The notes: generated by a model from the letters alone, not told the origin. A stretch of DNA of 49,131 nt from Nocardia ignorata NBRC 108230 (GCF_001612905.1 NZ_BDBI01000038.1:1-49131), one strand, 5' to 3'. Positions 14,627 to 22,765 are shown, counted from the stretch's first letter. Translations and numbers: made by a program.

Positions 14627-14820
14627 TGCGTGAATACCACTACATCATCACCGTGCAGAAACCGAACTCGGCGGGATACATGTCTACCACCCGAGCCGGG
14701 ATCATCATCAGCAGCGGAACCCGACAAGAACTGTTCGAGCAGATCTTCGTCGACGCCAACCCGGAACGGGACGCGAACGTGATCTACTTCTCCCTCGAAC
14801 CGAACAAGCTGGCCGCGTGA
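14626..14820 (+). CDS. Hypothetical protein, 64 aa
   Basis: The ATG overlaps the lipoprotein stop (TGATG). Beta-rich (REYHYIITVQKP, TTRAGIIISSGTRQELFEQI). GTGA overlap with the next gene. No family recognised. Confidence 0.65.
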   Translation: MREYHYIITVQKPNSAGYMSTTRAGIIISSGTRQELFEQIFVDANPERDANVIYFSLEPNKLAA

Positions 14821-15221
14821 TCGAGTTCTGTGCCACCTGCGGGCATTCCAGCGCAGGCCACAATTTCCGGCACGTCTTTCGGCCCTCGCAACCGGACCGT
14901 ACTTTGCCGGAACCAGAGCTCGAGGTCGGTCGGTTCGAGGTGTCATGTGTGCCCCGCGACCACCCTGAACGGGCCGCATTCACCATCAACGTGGAGTACC
15001 GCGGGAACGGTCGGTGGGCAGTCACCCACCTCGGCCGCTGCTACGCCGCCGACGGCAGCCGATCCCCGGAATCCATTCCCAGCGAACGCCGCGACGAATG
15101 GCTTGCTACGCACCGGTTCCCGTTCAACGAGGCCCTCGCCCTCGCGAAGCAGATCGCACCGCACCTGCGCGTCGGCCGTTGGGGTGTCGCCGAAGCCCTC
15201 GCTGTTGAGAACGACACGTGA
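14817..15221 (+). CDS. Hypothetical Cys-containing protein, 134 aa
   Basis: The N-terminal FCATCGHSSAGHNF could be a zinc site. The middle FTINVEYRGNGRWAVTHLGR is beta-rich, and the C-terminal half is helical (NEALALAKQIAPHLRV). The GTG at 14817 overlaps the upstream stop. It is the last gene of this forward run, before the opposite-strand AlbA_2-like gene. Confidence 0.65.
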   Translation: MIEFCATCGHSSAGHNFRHVFRPSQPDRTLPEPELEVGRFEVSCVPRDHPERAAFTINVEYRGNGRWAVTHLGRCYAADGSRSPESIPSERRDEWLATHRFPFNEALALAKQIAPHLRVGRWGVAEALAVENDT

Positions 15222-15227
15222 CGATGG

Positions 15228-15258
15228 AAAACCCACCCCGACTACCAGCCAGGGTGGG
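15228..15258 (-). terminator. Minus-strand intrinsic terminator
   Basis: GGGTGGG (15258-15252 read on minus) pairs with CCCACCC (15238-15232 region), loop 13 bases, followed on the minus strand by TTTT (15231-15228). It lies 18 bases past the stop of the AlbA_2-like gene and would end its transcript. Confidence 0.7.
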
Positions 15259-15275
15259 CGTAGGGAGTGGCCGCT

Positions 15276-16400
15276 CTATCGGACGGTGCGTGGGCCGGGT
15301 GACCACCTCGGCGGCTTCCGGTGCTCGATCGCACCGTTCGTCGCCCAAGCGGTTACCCGTCGGCGATTGAAACTCGTCGACTCCTTCTCTCCACTGTCTT
15401 TGACCCGGAGCAGACGGTGGTGTGTCTTCGCAACCCGCTCTGACGCGCCGATAGGCAAGTGGACCGTCAGTTCTACCCAGTCCGCCTGACTCATCTCCTG
15501 CGCATCGTCGCGAGGCACCTCCAGATCAACTTGCATCCGGACTACGTCAGGCGCCATCACCACCAATCCGCTGGGCCGATCGGTCGCGCCATACGGATTA
15601 AATTCTTTCTGCCTTGGAAGGAAGGCCGAGGCTGGCTGATGCGGGTCGGCTGGCCTAACCGCAGCGGACGTCGCGAACTGTGCCTCCGAGCAGTCAACCT
15701 CCACCCCGGTGGAGGTCGTGAGGGTGATCTGTTGGCGGTACACAGGGAAAAACGTGTGTACCCCCGGTTCGGTGTCGATCAAGAGGACAGCGAAGAACGA
15801 CAGGTCCATCGGGGGAGGCGGAACCGTCACGTCGATCTCGTCGAACAACGTCGCTACCGAGGTCACGACCGCGAGGTCGGGTGCTGCCGCTGAGTCCCGC
15901 AGCAGCGATAGCAGTTCGGCGCGGGTCGCAGTACGGTTGCTGGTGCCCTCGCGCCACGGCACCGCCGCAGTCGCCCACCGGAATCCGCTCGCGGGATTGT
16001 CCGGGTCCCTTGGCACCTTGGGAAGACTCACCAGGTACGGCGCCTGGTCGGTTTCGAACAGCAACGCCATCACCGACCCGTGATCAGTCACGACACGAAG
16101 GGTCGTGAGAGACGGAGTGACACCGTATGCGAAACCGCCCTTTATCTGCTGCCACCAACTCGCAGGATCGGTGTCATCGAGAGGAATGACCTGCTTCGAT
16201 CCCTCGCAGAGGCCGATAATCCACAGAATCGGGTAGCCGCCTGCGGCGTTCGCCATCCCTGCCAACTGGGCGGCCTTGTCGAGCTTCGGCCATTCACGCT
16301 TCGCTTCGACGTGGTCGTCTTCGACCTTGCCGCCTGCGATGACGTGGTTCACGATCTCGTTCACTCGGGTCTCGAGCTGGATCTTGTTCACGATGGCCAC
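15276..16400 (-). CDS. AlbA_2/Schlafen-like ATP- or nucleic-acid-binding protein
   Basis: About 374 aa from the GTG at 16400; the GTG at 16391 is also possible and no good ribosome-binding site is seen for either. Near residues 15-65 is the AlbA_2 signature: VEDDHVEAKREWPKLDKAAQ, then LAGMANAAGGYPILWIIGL, the E.K and N-GG elements that Schlafen and putative DNA-binding AlbA_2 proteins share. The rest (about 310 aa) is beta-rich and unassigned. It is the only minus-strand gene inside a long forward operon, with its own terminator, so it looks like an inserted accessory gene. A defence or exclusion role is possible but not shown. Confidence 0.65.
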   Translation of the reverse strand: MAIVNKIQLETRVNEIVNHVIAGGKVEDDHVEAKREWPKLDKAAQLAGMANAAGGYPILWIIGLCEGSKQVIPLDDTDPASWWQQIKGGFAYGVTPSLTTLRVVTDHGSVMALLFETDQAPYLVSLPKVPRDPDNPASGFRWATAAVPWREGTSNRTATRAELLSLLRDSAAAPDLAVVTSVATLFDEIDVTVPPPPMDLSFFAVLLIDTEPGVHTFFPVYRQQITLTTSTGVEVDCSEAQFATSAAVRPADPHQPASAFLPRQKEFNPYGATDRPSGLVVMAPDVVRMQVDLEVPRDDAQEMSQADWVELTVHLPIGASERVAKTHHRLLRVKDSGEKESTSFNRRRVTAWATNGAIEHRKPPRWSPGPRTVR

Positions 16401-16609
16401 CGTACCGGGGGGGTGTGCCCGTGAACATGGGGTTCCACCTCCCGAGGGCGTTCTGCGCCACGCGGTGGTGCGGGTCGGGATGGGTGGTGTTCTGCAGGTT
16501 CGAACGGCAGGTTGATCGCGAAGGTCGGTGTCTATCAATCTTGGTTCTAGAAATTGGCTTCCAGTCTTTCGGAAAATTGGTCATAACACCTGTTTAAAAC
16601 CACCTGCTT

Positions 16610-16652
16610 GCGCAACCTAGTTGCGAAACTATGTTGCGCAACACGGTTGCGC
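16610..16652. promoter_or_regulatory. Paired operators CGCAAC-N3-GTTGCG
   Basis: Two near-identical inverted repeats: GCGCAAC-CTA-GTTGCG (16610-16625) and GCGCAAC-ACG-GTTGCGC (16636-16652). Their centres are 26 bases apart, about 2.5 helical turns. Dyad sites of this kind are classic dimeric-regulator targets. The HTH protein encoded at 16716 is the natural candidate ligand. Confidence 0.75.
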
Positions 16653-16702
16653 TCGATGGGTGGTTTCGATGTTGGCGTCACAAACCAAGCTCCCGTCCGT
16701 CG

Positions 16703-16708
16703 ATATGA
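16703..16708 (+). promoter_or_regulatory. -10 element for a leaderless transcript
   Basis: TATGAT ends seven bases before the GTG at 16716. That is the usual spacing for leaderless transcription in actinobacteria (TANNNT, 6-8 bases, start). There is no ribosome-binding site before this GTG. No convincing -35 was found. Confidence 0.6.
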
Positions 16709-16715
16709 TCGGCGC

Positions 16716-16952
16716 GTGACGGAAGACTTGGACCAACTACGAGCTGCGACCAGCAGTTATAGACTGTACGTAAAACGAAAAGAAGAAGCCCGTGAAAAGG
16801 TTTTGGAATTGGTTTTGAAGGCTTTACGTGCAGGCCTGAGACCCACTGATGTTGCTGCCGCGTCCCCTTTTACTTCCACCTATGTTCGTCGTATCGCGCG
16901 AGAGAATGGGATCGCCCCAGCGGACCCGGAAACGCGGCGGAAAAAGTTTTAA
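16716..16952 (+). CDS. Small HTH regulator, leaderless
   Basis: A 78-aa basic protein. An N-terminal helical charged stretch (YVKRKEEAREKVLELVLKAL) precedes an HTH, RAGLRPTDVAAASPFTSTYV then RRIARENGI. Codon use is clearly richer in A/T third positions than the neighbouring genes, a sign of separate origin. It is divergent from the AlbA_2 gene across two dyad operators, so it probably regulates that gene and itself. Confidence 0.75.
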   Translation: MTEDLDQLRAATSSYRLYVKRKEEAREKVLELVLKALRAGLRPTDVAAASPFTSTYVRRIARENGIAPADPETRRKKF

Positions 16953-17034
16953 CCCGGCCTGGTCCGCGCGGCCGATACCCGCGCGGCCCTCGCGCCGGAA
17001 ACCCTTGTTTGGTGCGGTCCACGACACTTGATAT

Positions 17035-17337
17035 GTGACCCCAGCGGAAATCCTCGAACTCCCCCTCGAAACCGGCAACGACAGCGGCGCGACCACCATC
17101 CGTGGCTTCCTCGTCGCGTTGCTCGGCGAACTGTGGATCGAGAAGGAAGGGTTCAGCGGCAAGCGGCCGTTCGGTAATTCCGGATGGCAATGGGATCTTT
17201 ACGCAGCACTCGGCCGCGGTGGCGCCGTTCCGATGACCTTCGACGAATACGGTGGTGTCGACGAGGCCGATACCGACCAGTGTTACGACCTGATCATGTC
17301 GGCCATCCGCGAACTCGGGCAGGCACGCAATGGCTGA
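17035..17337 (+). CDS. Hypothetical protein, 100 aa
   Basis: GTG start with no ribosome-binding site; it resumes the forward operon after the inserted cassette. Sequence features: TIRGFLVALLGELWIEKEGF and GKRPFGNSGWQWDLYAALGR, resembling a common actinophage small protein with a conserved RPFGNSGW core. An acidic region follows (DEYGGVDEADTDQ). Function unknown. Confidence 0.7.
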   Translation: MTPAEILELPLETGNDSGATTIRGFLVALLGELWIEKEGFSGKRPFGNSGWQWDLYAALGRGGAVPMTFDEYGGVDEADTDQCYDLIMSAIRELGQARNG

Positions 17338-17758
17338 CCTCGACCTCGATGACCTCGTCGGCGAATGGCACGACAGCGACGACCCGCGCCCGCTGGCTGA
17401 ATACCTCGGGATGACGCCCTGGCTGTACAACGCGTGGGTCGAACGCCCCGAAGAGTTCGGGACCGTCTCGACCCTCGACGAATGCGCGGCGAACTACCCG
17501 CACTGGCGCGTCATCCGCATGTTCGTCGTCGGCGAACTCGCCGACCAGGTCCGCTCACGGCTGAACGGGCAGCCGGAAGACCGCGTGTGGGCCAGCTTCG
17601 CCTACGACATCGGCCGAGCCGAGGCGGTGCTGTCCTTCGACTGCTACACCTCGCCCACCCAGATCAAAGACGTCTCCTTCGTCGTCGGCTACCTCGGCGA
17701 CAAACAGGGCCGCTTCACTGACGTGCGCGCCTGGTTGGACGGTGACGCCGATGCCTGA
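17330..17758 (+). CDS. Hypothetical protein, 142 aa
   Basis: Starts by 8-base overlap. Acidic N-terminus, then PLAEYLGMTPWLYNAWVERP, an HTH-like helical stretch near residues 21-40, and a beta-rich C-terminal half (AEAVLSFDCYTSPTQIKDVS). No family assigned. Confidence 0.65.
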   Translation: MADLDLDDLVGEWHDSDDPRPLAEYLGMTPWLYNAWVERPEEFGTVSTLDECAANYPHWRVIRMFVVGELADQVRSRLNGQPEDRVWASFAYDIGRAEAVLSFDCYTSPTQIKDVSFVVGYLGDKQGRFTDVRAWLDGDADA

Positions 17759-18764
17759 CCGCGACATCGTGGACGCCATCGACGAACTCGTCGACTGGCA
17801 ACTCGGAAAGGAATCCTCCGGGTACGACCACAACATCAACCAGGTCACCTGCCCGCAGCCGTGGTGCGACGCTGACTGGCACGGGCTCGCCATCACCACG
17901 CGCATGCGGGCGATGCGGCGAGCTGGCTACGTCGATCCCGACTACCGGTACGCCGACGACGACAGCGAAGTGCTGTGCCCCGGCTCCGACTTCGAGGGCG
18001 AATTCACGCCGCCCGTCGACCTGCGCGCCGGAATCGACACCGGGTGGGGCACTTTCGCTGACACCATGCGCCGCGTCGCCGCATGGCACAGCGAGATCCT
18101 CGGCACCTGGCCGCTGCCCGACGACCCGTACGACGACAACTCGTCGCGCGGGGTTATCGAGATGACTGAAGTCGACAGCCTCCGTGGCCTCCGATGCCAG
18201 GTGGATACGCCCGACGCGGCGTACGCGGAGCACCTGCGAGAACACGTGCGGTGCAGCTTCTTCGAAGAGGTCGCGCGCCGATACTCCGGTGTGCAACTGG
18301 ATGCCGCAGAGATCCGCACCGAGTACCGGCAGGACGGGATCAGCAGTCTGGTCGCATGGTGGGAACCGGCCCCGCTCGGCGGCGTGCTCGAAGGTGGGCA
18401 TGCGCACGGACGTGAGGTCAACCCGAACGTCGGCCACCGAGTCGAAACCGTGGCCCCGGTGACATTCACACCGGCGGACTTCGACTGCCCGCCCCCAATG
18501 GAGCTGAACGCCGTCACCTACGAGCGCGCCGCGTACGACACGGTCACCCGCCGCTGGGTGTACCGGCCGCGCACTTCGCAGCCCGAGCCCTCTCCGCTTG
18601 CAATCCGAGTCCAGCGGTGGCTACCCGGCGACGACGTCGACGAGTGGATCCGCGCCAACCGTTTGACACCGTTCAGCGAGCTCACCGCCGGGATCCTCGA
18701 CGACCCCGCTCTCATTCTCAACCTGCGCCGTGACGAACCGGTCGAAGGAGACCAAGCAGCATGA
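17751..18764 (+). CDS. Hypothetical protein, about 337 aa, with N-terminal Cys/His site
   Basis: The ATG at 17751 (MPDRDIVDAIDELVDW) is preferred; a GTG at 17742 is nine bases upstream. Near residues 30-45 is VTCPQPWCDADWHGLAI, a likely zinc site, with a later CPGSDFEGEF. The middle and C-terminal parts have no recognisable domain; the last 60 residues are helical. Coupled to the next gene by an ATGA overlap. Confidence 0.7.
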   Translation: MPDRDIVDAIDELVDWQLGKESSGYDHNINQVTCPQPWCDADWHGLAITTRMRAMRRAGYVDPDYRYADDDSEVLCPGSDFEGEFTPPVDLRAGIDTGWGTFADTMRRVAAWHSEILGTWPLPDDPYDDNSSRGVIEMTEVDSLRGLRCQVDTPDAAYAEHLREHVRCSFFEEVARRYSGVQLDAAEIRTEYRQDGISSLVAWWEPAPLGGVLEGGHAHGREVNPNVGHRVETVAPVTFTPADFDCPPPMELNAVTYERAAYDTVTRRWVYRPRTSQPEPSPLAIRVQRWLPGDDVDEWIRANRLTPFSELTAGILDDPALILNLRRDEPVEGDQAA

Positions 18765-18922
18765 GCACCACCTTGTTCGATACCCCGTACGCGCGCGCCA
18801 TCTTGTTCGGCCTGCAGCGCAAGCACGTGTACCAGGGCACCGTCCCCGAAGCCGAAGTGCAGCGCCGGCGGGTGCGCAACCGTGCCGCCCGAAAAGCCCG
18901 CAAGATCACCCGGCGCCGTTGA
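18761..18922 (+). CDS. Conserved small basic actinophage protein, 53 aa
   Basis: Begins MSTTLFDTPYARAILFGLQR, continues KHVYQGTV and ends with a strongly basic RRRVRNRAARKARKITRRR tail. This is a recognisable family of small basic proteins found in many actinophages; role unknown, nucleic-acid binding likely. The start overlaps the previous stop and the stop overlaps the next start (TGATG). Confidence 0.8.
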   Translation: MSTTLFDTPYARAILFGLQRKHVYQGTVPEAEVQRRRVRNRAARKARKITRRR

Positions 18923-19110
18923 TGGCCCGCTCCACATACATCTACCTCGTCAAAGACGGGTGGGGCGTGGTAGCCGCGTTCACCGTCAAGCACGAGCTGA
19001 TCACCTGGCTGCGCACCAACCCCTCGCCCGAACACAGTGTCCGCCGCATGAGCGACGGCGCGCACACCGCCGGATACACCACTCTCGACATCACGGAGCT
19101 CCTCGCATGA
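18922..19110 (+). CDS. Hypothetical protein, 62 aa
   Basis: Compact beta/alpha protein (RSTYIYLVKDGWGVVAAFTV, KHELITWLRTNP, YTTLDITELLA). TGATG and ATGA overlaps at both ends place it firmly in the operon. Function unknown. Confidence 0.72.
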   Translation: MARSTYIYLVKDGWGVVAAFTVKHELITWLRTNPSPEHSVRRMSDGAHTAGYTTLDITELLA

Positions 19111-19484
19111 CCGACGTCGTGAACCACCCCGTCCACTACTCGACGGGCCGCTTCACCTGCGAATGCATCACCATCACACGCCATTTGACGTTCACCGCGG
19201 GCAACGCGGTGAAGTACTGCTGGCGATTTGCCGAGAAGAACGGTGCAGAGGACCTCCGAAAGGCAGTCGTATATCTGCGATGGGCGGTCGAGGACGGCAC
19301 TCCGGCGATCCTTGCGGGACATGAGGACACTGTTCGCTCTCTGGTTGTCGAGCACGTCATCCCGCACGCCGACGGCGTTTACGGCGCCATCGAGCGCGTC
19401 GTCTTGACGAACGACTACACCGGCGCTCTCAACCTCATCGAGGCAGAGGTGCTGACGCTGAGCGGAGGTACCAACCGTGGGTGA
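19107..19484 (+). CDS. DUF3310-family protein
   Basis: A 125-aa protein. The family pattern is clear: NHPVHYSTGRFTCECI at the N-terminus, then GNAVKYCWRFAEKNGAEDLR and KAVVYLRWAVEDG near residues 32-65. DUF3310 proteins occur widely in phages and are sometimes called nucleotide-kinase-like, but no activity is established. The 3' end overlaps the HNH gene by eight bases. Confidence 0.87.
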   Translation: MTDVVNHPVHYSTGRFTCECITITRHLTFTAGNAVKYCWRFAEKNGAEDLRKAVVYLRWAVEDGTPAILAGHEDTVRSLVVEHVIPHADGVYGAIERVVLTNDYTGALNLIEAEVLTLSGGTNRG

Positions 19485-19974
19485 GCAGTGGAAGCCTTTC
19501 CCTTCCGACGATCGGTACGAGGTCTCGGACCTCGGCCGTGTCCGCCGCGTATCGACAGGCCGGGTTCGGCGCCCAGTGGCGTTGAAAAACGGGTACCTGA
19601 CCGTGTTGTTGAGCAACGGGTCGAACGACCGGAAGCTCTACTACATCCACCGCATGGTGTACGAGACGTTCGTCGGCCCGATTCCCGATGGAATGCATGT
19701 CCGGCATGGCCCCAACGGTCAGTCCGACAACCGACTTTCGGAACTGCGGATGGGCACGGTCCGGGAGAACATCGCGGACAAGAAGCGGGACGGGACAGAG
19801 CCGACGGGAGCAGCTCGCTGGTCCGCCAAGTTGACCGACGCTGAGGTAGAAGCAATCCGCTGTCGACGAGGCGAGCCCTACCGTCGTCTGGCGGCCGAGT
19901 TCGGGGTGTCGACAACGACGATCGGTCGCGTTGTGCGTGGCGAGTGCTACCCAGTTGAGGCGGTGGCAGCGTGA
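19477..19974 (+). CDS. NUMOD4-HNH homing endonuclease
   Basis: A 165-aa protein. NUMOD4 is at residues about 4-35 (EQWKPFPSDDRYEVSDLGRV). The HNH_3 core is IHRMVYETFVGPIPDGMHVR then HGPNGQSDNRLSELRMGT (60-95). The C-terminus has an HTH-like specificity segment (YRRLAAEFGVSTTTIGRVVR). A free-standing mobile nuclease inserted between operon genes without breaking them. Confidence 0.9.
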   Translation: MGEQWKPFPSDDRYEVSDLGRVRRVSTGRVRRPVALKNGYLTVLLSNGSNDRKLYYIHRMVYETFVGPIPDGMHVRHGPNGQSDNRLSELRMGTVRENIADKKRDGTEPTGAARWSAKLTDAEVEAIRCRRGEPYRRLAAEFGVSTTTIGRVVRGECYPVEAVAA

Positions 19975-20354
19975 CGACGAAGAAGCAGTTGCGCGCCGAG
20001 CTCGCGCGTGCACAGGCAGAGGCAGCCGACTGGCGAATCCGTCACGACCTACTGGCACAGGCGTTCTCGGCTGTCACCGGCTCGGCGCGATACGTCACGT
20101 TGCCCGCCGACCAGTTCGACCAGTTGATGGCTGAGGTTGACCAGGCCGATCCGGCGCCGAAGCTTGCCGAAGCCGCCGCGAAACCGCGCACGTTCGGAGT
20201 GATGAGGCGGGCGGCCTGCGGGTGCCTCGTTCCTGAGCACATGCTCCATGTCAACGGGCGCGCTGAGTGCGTCGACTTTCCGAAATGTTCAGGAAACCCC
20301 GATGTTCCGTGTGACACGGAATCTGGCAATTTCCCGAACATCGGGGCGGCGTGA
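19971..20354 (+). CDS. Hypothetical coiled-coil/Cys protein, 127 aa
   Basis: Basic coiled-coil N-terminus (TKKQLRAELARAQAEAADWR), a middle helix, then ACGCLVPEHMLHVNGRAECV and DFPKCSGNPDVPC, a possible metal site. GTGA overlap with the HNH gene and TGATG with the next. Unknown role. Confidence 0.68.
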   Translation: MTTKKQLRAELARAQAEAADWRIRHDLLAQAFSAVTGSARYVTLPADQFDQLMAEVDQADPAPKLAEAAAKPRTFGVMRRAACGCLVPEHMLHVNGRAECVDFPKCSGNPDVPCDTESGNFPNIGAA

Positions 20355-20467
20355 TGTCGGCGCTCACCGGCGAAGACATGCAACCGATCCGGCGTGATCT
20401 CACCGACGACGAGAAGCGGCGAATCATCGAAATCCTTGTTCGCGGAAACGAGGAGGACGACGAGTGA
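20354..20467 (+). CDS. Micro-protein, 37 aa
   Basis: The ATG overlaps the upstream stop, and the stop overlaps the next GTG (GTGA). Sequence: polar start, then DLTDDEKRRIIEILVRG and an acidic tail. A single amphipathic helix is likely. Supported by operon coupling rather than homology. Confidence 0.55.
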   Translation: MSALTGEDMQPIRRDLTDDEKRRIIEILVRGNEEDDE

Positions 20468-20637
20468 CCGCGATGACGGATTGGCAGCCCACCGAATGGT
20501 GGGCGTCGTTCGACGAACACGGCCTGCTGGTCTACGAGGCCACCGACGAAATCTCGGTCCGCGCGTACGCCATCTCGGCCGGACACACAGTCCGGCGGCT
20601 GTGGATGCGCACCGATAGCGAATGGCGGCCCGCATGA
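20464..20637 (+). CDS. Small conserved-type phage protein, 57 aa
   Basis: GTG start; an alternative ATG is three codons downstream. WQPTEWWASFDEHGLLVYEA near the N-terminus and HTVRRLWMRTDSEWRPA at the C-terminus match a common layout of small actinophage proteins with a WV...D..G...... ending WRPA. Coupled at both ends. Function unknown. Confidence 0.65.
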   Translation: MTAMTDWQPTEWWASFDEHGLLVYEATDEISVRAYAISAGHTVRRLWMRTDSEWRPA

Positions 20638-20843
20638 GCATGGCAGTCCACTGCGACCGCGACGGCTGCGGCGCATGGCAGAAGCTCGGCACCGAGCCGA
20701 ATCCTGGCTGGTACAAGCTGAACCTCTCCGACGACATCAGCGCCGACGCCACAAAGCATTTCGACACGCTCGAATGCCTCCTTGGGTGGACCGCGGCCAA
20801 CAGCACACCACCGACCGAAATCCCGGGAGAAGCCAATGGGTAG
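20634..20843 (+). CDS. Small Cys-containing protein, 69 aa
   Basis: The ATG at 20634 overlaps the previous stop. MAVHCDRDGCGAWQKLG gives a CxxxxC pair, with a further LECLLGWTAANS. It resembles a degenerate zinc ribbon. Ends with an 8-base overlap. Confidence 0.65.
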   Translation: MSMAVHCDRDGCGAWQKLGTEPNPGWYKLNLSDDISADATKHFDTLECLLGWTAANSTPPTEIPGEANG

Positions 20844-21387
20844 TGCCCCTTCCGCCGATGTGTACTTCGGGTACGACCTGCCCGAATACGAGTACGACTA
20901 CGACACCGACACCACCGCTGAGCCCCAGTGGATGCAGGACGGTGAAGACTGGGAAGACGAACTCGCTCGCCTACTCGGTTGGGTCGAAGTGCCGTTCCCT
21001 ACCGACTATCCGCGCGATGATGACATCGCGATCTGGAGCCTTCCGCGTGAGGCACGCGAGGCAGTCCAGGCGACCATTCGCGCACGTGAAAAAGCGTACG
21101 AGGAGTCCTCGCCGGAGTATCAGGCGTATGCAGCCAGCCGGGAACAACGGGCAGAACTGCTTGCCTCCATCCCGGTCGAACTCGACAGCCAGGGTTACGA
21201 CCGCGACATCCATGCCGTCCGTATCAAGGCATCAGTCCAGCACGTGTACGGGTGGAGCGCCACACGCCTGAACCCGCTGGTCGAAAAGCCGGAATGGCGC
21301 GAACAGCTGACTCGATTCGTCGAAGTGCTCGGCCTGGACGTCGGCGACACCGAACCCGGCTGGCACCTCAACTGCAGCTATGGGTAG
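20836..21387 (+). CDS. Hypothetical acidic protein, 183 aa
   Basis: Strongly acidic, Tyr-rich N-terminus (FGYDLPEYEYDYDTDTTAEP), then helical regions (LPREAREAVQATIRAREKAY) and EWREQLTRFVEVLGLDV. No domain recognised. GGGAGA precedes the ATG. Confidence 0.68.
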   Translation: MGSAPSADVYFGYDLPEYEYDYDTDTTAEPQWMQDGEDWEDELARLLGWVEVPFPTDYPRDDDIAIWSLPREAREAVQATIRAREKAYEESSPEYQAYAASREQRAELLASIPVELDSQGYDRDIHAVRIKASVQHVYGWSATRLNPLVEKPEWREQLTRFVEVLGLDVGDTEPGWHLNCSYG

Positions 21388-21598
21388 GCGTGCGTCCGCG
21401 CGTGACCAGCGCCGGGATGATCTCGCACGGCTGATGGCGGCGGAGATGCTGCGCCAACTCGACGGCGGCGGGATCGATTTGGGTGGGCAGGTGTACATCC
21501 CGCCCGACACGTTCGGCGACGGCGACACGATCGACTGCTACCAACTCGCCGACGCTGTACTGCGGGCGCTAAAGAAGTGTGCGATGGAAATCCCGTGA
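21380..21598 (+). CDS. Hypothetical protein, 72 aa
   Basis: Basic helix at the N-terminus (GRRASARDQRRDDLARLMAA), then a Gly/Pro-rich middle and a C-terminal helix (YQLADAVLRALKKCAMEI). Eight-base overlap with the previous gene. Unknown. Confidence 0.65.
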   Translation: MGRRASARDQRRDDLARLMAAEMLRQLDGGGIDLGGQVYIPPDTFGDGDTIDCYQLADAVLRALKKCAMEIP

Positions 21599-21661
21599 GA
21601 CCTACCAAAAGCGCTGATATGCAGGTTATTTCGGAATAGCAGGTCCACTTCCGTTGTTCCA

Positions 21662-22246
21662 ATGGAGGTGAAGAATGTTGCGATGTGTTCCGTCCAAGAC
21701 TGCGCGGGTCGAGTGATTGCCCGTGGGCTTTGCAACAGGCACTACAAGAAGCTTCGCAGGTACGGCAGCCCGCTGATGTCCGGACGCCCGAGTGCGCTCA
21801 AGAGGTACCGTCAGATCACTATTTGGGGGCACCCGCTAGCCGACAAGTACGGCCGCGCGCTTGAACATCGGGTCATTCTCTATTCGAAGATTGGTAGCGG
21901 AACGCATCCATGCCACTGGTGCGGCCAGGACATCAGCTGGGAACTGCCGTACGGATCTCACGGTCGCCTGACCGGTGACCACCTGGACTGGGATATCCAT
22001 AACAACGACCCAGACAACCTGGTCGCTGCCTGCAACTCATGCAATGCGCAGCGTGAAGAAGACCAGGACTGGGAGCCGTGGAAACCTGATGGGGCGCATG
22101 TCGCGCCGGAGCGCAGGCAGGTGGCGTGCAAGCGAGGGCACAGCCTGTCAGGCGAGAACGTCTACTCACCTCCTGGCCAGCCTGACCGGCGTTGCTGCCG
22201 CGAGTGCATTCGGATCAGGCAGCGTAAGTCGTGGAAGGCCGCGTGA
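21662..22246 (+). CDS. HNH endonuclease with N- and C-terminal zinc modules
   Basis: About 194 aa. The N-terminal CSVQDCAGRVIARGLCNRHY is the short zinc knuckle seen before many phage HNH enzymes. The core is HPCHWCGQDI then GDHLDWDIHNNDPDNLVAAC with NSCN (about 78-125), a classic HNH with Cys4 zinc. The C-terminal module is ACKRGHSLSGENVYS...CCRECIRI. A GGAGG overlaps the ATG at 21662, so a downstream start such as the ATG at 21683 is possible. The 63-base gap before it is unusual in this operon. Confidence 0.87.
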   Translation: MEVKNVAMCSVQDCAGRVIARGLCNRHYKKLRRYGSPLMSGRPSALKRYRQITIWGHPLADKYGRALEHRVILYSKIGSGTHPCHWCGQDISWELPYGSHGRLTGDHLDWDIHNNDPDNLVAACNSCNAQREEDQDWEPWKPDGAHVAPERRQVACKRGHSLSGENVYSPPGQPDRRCCRECIRIRQRKSWKAA

Positions 22247-22350
22247 GTCTCGGCAAGTCGATCGGCACCCAGCACTGCATGCGGCACGCCCGCGCCGCCG
22301 GAATCCCCGTCTGGGAATGGGGACTCGGCGGGCAGGTGTCAGATCGGTAG
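22243..22350 (+). CDS. Micro-protein, 35 aa
   Basis: GTG overlaps the HNH stop (GTGA). Sequence SIGTQHCMRHARAAGIPVWE, then GLGGQVSDR. It ends one base before the end of the convergent minus-strand gene. Supported by coupling only. Confidence 0.5.
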   Translation: MSLGKSIGTQHCMRHARAAGIPVWEWGLGGQVSDR

Positions 22351-22351
22351 A

Positions 22352-22765
22352 TCAGTCCTGCGGTGGATGATCCCCGCGCTCGACGATCTCCAACTTGGTG
22401 ACGTTCGGGTTCAAGAACTGCAGGTGCACGCCCTTGGTTGTGCGGACGAGCGTTTCGAAATCGACGTCGTGCAGGAGGATATGCTTCACGGGCAGAGCAC
22501 CACGTTCGGCCTGAAGCTTTTGCCAGTCTTCGAACGAAGTCACGTTGTATTCGCGGCGGTTCAACGCATATACGCCGATGGTCCAACGTGGTGGGTCACC
22601 GTGGCTGTAGGCGTCAGCCTCAATTCCGACGATGGTCCAATCGCCGTCATTCAGACCGGCCAGTTCCTTCAGGTTCAGACTGGTGTTGACGAGGCTGTCT
22701 TCGATCGCGCCGACACCGATGTAGTCGTTGTATCGAGCGCCAGGTGGTTCAACGTACTCAGGCAA
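22352..22765 (-). CDS. Hypothetical protein, 137 aa, minus strand
   Basis: TTG start at 22765 with AAGGA seven bases upstream. Alpha/beta protein: EDSLVNTSLNLKELAGLNDG, DWTIVGIEADAYSHGD, WTIGVYALNRREYNVTSFED, KHILLHDVDFETLVRTTKGV. No family recognised. A monocistronic, opposite-strand gene at the boundary where the forward operon ends, so probably accessory cargo. Confidence 0.65.
   Translation of the reverse strand: MPEYVEPPGARYNDYIGVGAIEDSLVNTSLNLKELAGLNDGDWTIVGIEADAYSHGDPPRWTIGVYALNRREYNVTSFEDWQKLQAERGALPVKHILLHDVDFETLVRTTKGVHLQFLNPNVTKLEIVERGDHPPQD

Larger units (their letters stand above)
16401..16715. promoter_or_regulatory. Divergent promoter region of the AlbA_2/HTH cassette
   Basis: 315 bases without a gene between the minus-strand AlbA_2 gene and the forward HTH gene. 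It is noticeably more AT-rich from 16530 to 16720 than its surroundings. It contains the two inverted-repeat operators at 16610-16652 and a TATGAT -10 element near 16703. Possible minus-strand promoter elements (GATAGA near 16530) are weak. Confidence 0.5.
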
